A DNA stretch of 6,114 nucleotides, taken from NCBI GenBank assembly GCA_903889795.1, contig CAISYW010000153.1, positions 1 through 6,114 on the forward strand, given 5' to 3'. The position numbers were made by a program, and so were the translations under genes. Of this stretch, positions 4,237-6,114 are shown piece after piece. How positions within the stretch are numbered: position 1 is the first letter of the stretch; each line of letters opens with the position of its first letter. This stretch comes from an uncultured Chlamydiae bacterium. Lineage in GTDB: Bacteria; Chlamydiota; Chlamydiia; Chlamydiales; SM23-39. The notes beneath the pieces were generated by a model that saw nothing but the letters and a program-made list of their open reading frames with translations, was not told the DNA's origin and searched no databases.

Positions 4237-6114
4237 ATGAAAATTCGCATCAATCAAAAGCCAGATCTCGAGCTACCCGATGGCTCCACAGCAAAAGACG
4301 CCGCCGACCGGCTGCACCTGACTGCACCCGAACAAGCCGTCGCCGTCTCTATCAACGGCACGCTCCGCGACCTTTCCTGGCCTCTGAAAACCGGTGACGA
4401 ATTGCTCTTTTTAAATTTCGACGATCCTCAGGGCAAGGAAGTGTTTTGGCATACCTCGGCTCACGTTTTGGCGCAAGCGGTCATGCGGATATGGCCCGAT
4501 GTAAAGCCGACGATTGGCCCAGCGATTGAAAACGGTTTTTATTACGATTTTGCCAACCTGACCATCTCCGATACGGATTTCGCTCGCATCGAAAAGGAAG
4601 TCGAAACAATCATCAGCGAAAATCACAAACCGAAGCGTATCGAATTTACCACCAAAAAAGATGCGAAAGAGAGCTTTAAAGACAATCCCTACAAATGCGA
4701 GCTCATCGATTCGTTTACTGAAGAGCCAATCAGCGCCTATTGCCAAGGGGAGTTTTCCGATCTTTGCCGCGGCCCCCATTTGGGAAGCCTCAACAAGATC
4801 AAAGCTTTCAAGATTTTGAAAAATTCCGGCGCCTATTGGCGCGGGGATTCAAAGCGCGAGATGCTGACTCGAATCTACGGAATCTCTTTTCCCGATAAAA
4901 AGCGGCTCAAAGACTATCTGCAAATGCTCGAAGAGGCGAAAAAACGCGATCATAAAATCGTGGGACCCGAGCTCGATCTCTTTTCCTTTAAAGAAGAGGG
5001 TCCCGGCATGCCGTTTTTCCATCCCCACGGATTGATCATCTGGAACCGCCTACTGGAATTTTTGCGCGGCATGCTTCAGGAAGCCGGCTACATCGAAATC
5101 AAGACACCCATTATGCTGAGCAAAGAATTGTGGGAGCGCTCAGGCCACTGGTTTTACTACCGCGATAATATGTATGTCACGCAAATCGAAGAGCGCGAGT
5201 TTGCCATTAAGCCCATGAACTGTCCCGGATGCATGCTCTATTATCGCACAAAAGCCCATAGCTATCGCGAATTGCCGATGCGCGTCGCTGAAATCGGCCA
5301 CGTGCATCGCTTCGAGGCCTCCGGAGCCCTGAATGGCCTCTTCCGCGTGCGCGGCTTTCACCAGGACGACGCCCACATTTTCATGCTGCCCGAACAGATT
5401 CGCTCAGAGATTCTGCAAATTCTGGAATCAATCGACAAGCTCTACATGACGTTTGGACTGTCCTACAAATTGGAGCTTTCCACACGTCCGGAAAAATCAA
5501 TGGGCACCGATGCCGATTGGGAGCTTGCTACGAGCAGCCTCAAGGGAGCTCTCGATGACCGCGGCCACTCCTATAAAATCAATGAGGGCGATGGCGCTTT
5601 CTACGGCCCCAAAATCGACATCCACATCCGCGACTCTCTCGGCCGGTTCTGGCAGTGCGGAACGGTTCAGCTCGATATGTCGCTGCCGGAAAAATTCAAT
5701 CTCGAATACATCGATCGCGACGGCTCGCATCAACGACCGATCATGCTCCACCGCGCGCTATTTGGCTCTCTCGAGAGATTCTTCGGTATCCTGATCGAAC
5801 ATTTCAGTGGCAAGTTTCCGCTGTGGATCAGTCCGTATCAAATCCGCATAATGTCCGTCGCTGACCGTCATAATGAATATGCGCATAATCTGGCCAAACG
5901 CCTGCGCCAAGCCGGTTTTATCGTCGATGTCGACGATACGAATGAATCGGTCGGCAAAAAAGTGCGAACAGCCCAAATGCTCAAGACCAATTACATGTTT
6001 ACCGTCGGCGACAAAGAAGTGGAAAATAAAACCGCCGCTCTTCGCACGCGCGACAATGTGGTTCACGGTGAGATTGACATTTCCGATTTTCTTGCTAAAG
6101 TCGTGAAGGAACGA
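4237..6114 (+). CDS. thrS: Threonyl-tRNA synthetase ThrS (3' end cut by window)
   Basis: This enzyme charges tRNA-Thr with threonine in the cytosol using ATP and removes mischarged serine. Domains in order: TGS (about 1-61, MKIRINQKPDLELPDGS); editing/SAD domain with HTSAH (H72, H76) and CRGPH (C177, H181), the four positions of the E. coli editing site; class II catalytic core (about 240-525); anticodon-binding domain (about 530 onward, ISPYQIRIMSVADRHNEYA). In the core, C329, H380 and H505 match E. coli zinc ligands C334, H385 and H511. R358 in motif 2 and Q376/Q473 (GFHQDDAH, WQCGTVQLD) match substrate-binding residues, and HRALFGSLERFF is motif 3. The usual CPGH after the zinc cysteine reads CPGC, and GFTQ reads GFHQ. 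There are 626 codons with no stop. E. coli ThrRS has 642 residues, so only roughly 10-15 should be missing. It is transcribed divergently from the long gene. Confidence 0.98.
   Translation, partial: MKIRINQKPDLELPDGSTAKDAADRLHLTAPEQAVAVSINGTLRDLSWPLKTGDELLFLNFDDPQGKEVFWHTSAHVLAQAVMRIWPDVKPTIGPAIENGFYYDFANLTISDTDFARIEKEVETIISENHKPKRIEFTTKKDAKESFKDNPYKCELIDSFTEEPISAYCQGEFSDLCRGPHLGSLNKIKAFKILKNSGAYWRGDSKREMLTRIYGISFPDKKRLKDYLQMLEEAKKRDHKIVGPELDLFSFKEEGPGMPFFHPHGLIIWNRLLEFLRGMLQEAGYIEIKTPIMLSKELWERSGHWFYYRDNMYVTQIEEREFAIKPMNCPGCMLYYRTKAHSYRELPMRVAEIGHVHRFEASGALNGLFRVRGFHQDDAHIFMLPEQIRSEILQILESIDKLYMTFGLSYKLELSTRPEKSMGTDADWELATSSLKGALDDRGHSYKINEGDGAFYGPKIDIHIRDSLGRFWQCGTVQLDMSLPEKFNLEYIDRDGSHQRPIMLHRALFGSLERFFGILIEHFSGKFPLWISPYQIRIMSVADRHNEYAHNLAKRLRQAGFIVDVDDTNESVGKKVRTAQMLKTNYMFTVGDKEVENKTAALRTRDNVVHGEIDISDFLAKVVKER

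Noticed and set aside
5758..6066. 102-codon minus-strand frame opposite thrS
   Set aside because: It is antisense to the conserved motif 3 and anticodon-binding region of thrS, and is a codon-bias shadow.

Overview
The window most likely comes from an environmental (Parachlamydia-like) member of the Chlamydiae. The main evidence is the gene on the minus strand at 601-1395. Its protein has a signal peptide followed by the mature N-terminus PVGNPSFPQL and then RIGYEGDF, which matches the start of chlamydial major outer membrane proteins (LPVGNPAEPSL ... MRMGYYGDFVFD in C. trachomatis, from memory). At 264 residues it is shorter than classical MOMP, as is seen among the expanded MOMP-like families of amoeba-associated chlamydiae. 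I cannot name the genus or species.

Layout, left to right. Positions 1-192 hold the open end of a possible upstream reading frame. It overlaps a small gene (155-604, +) for an unrecognised 149-residue protein with one hydrophobic segment. This gene converges with the MOMP-like gene (601-1395, -), and the two stop codons share one TTAA. Next, 61 nt away and on the same strand, comes a long gene of about 855 codons (1457-4024, -). It carries a papain-like GSCFA motif near residue 165 and a DTNW motif near the C-terminus. I infer a possible cysteine protease-like protein, but the family is not established. Because of the spacing, the long gene and the MOMP-like gene may be partly co-transcribed. 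A 212-nt divergent intergenic region (4025-4236) separates the long gene from thrS (threonyl-tRNA synthetase, 4237 to beyond the right edge, +), of which 626 codons are visible. All zinc-ligand and editing-site residues that I could place in ThrRS are present.

The most unusual structure is in the divergent region. Perfect 27-bp inverted arms extend to 33 bp with one mismatch around a 10-nt loop. They sit inside a second, looser pair of outer inverted repeats (GGGAGTGyACC), making a nested palindrome at 4063-4209. Each arm holds a TTGACT -35-like box with a 16-nt spacer to a weak -10, so the palindrome could be a mirror-image divergent promoter for thrS and the long gene. It could equally be a small dispersed repeat element. 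The right arm also carries a partial tandem duplication of about 22 nt.

Apart from thrS and the MOMP-like gene, functional assignments are weak. No RNA genes, CRISPR arrays, insertion-sequence transposases or convincing rho-independent terminators were seen.
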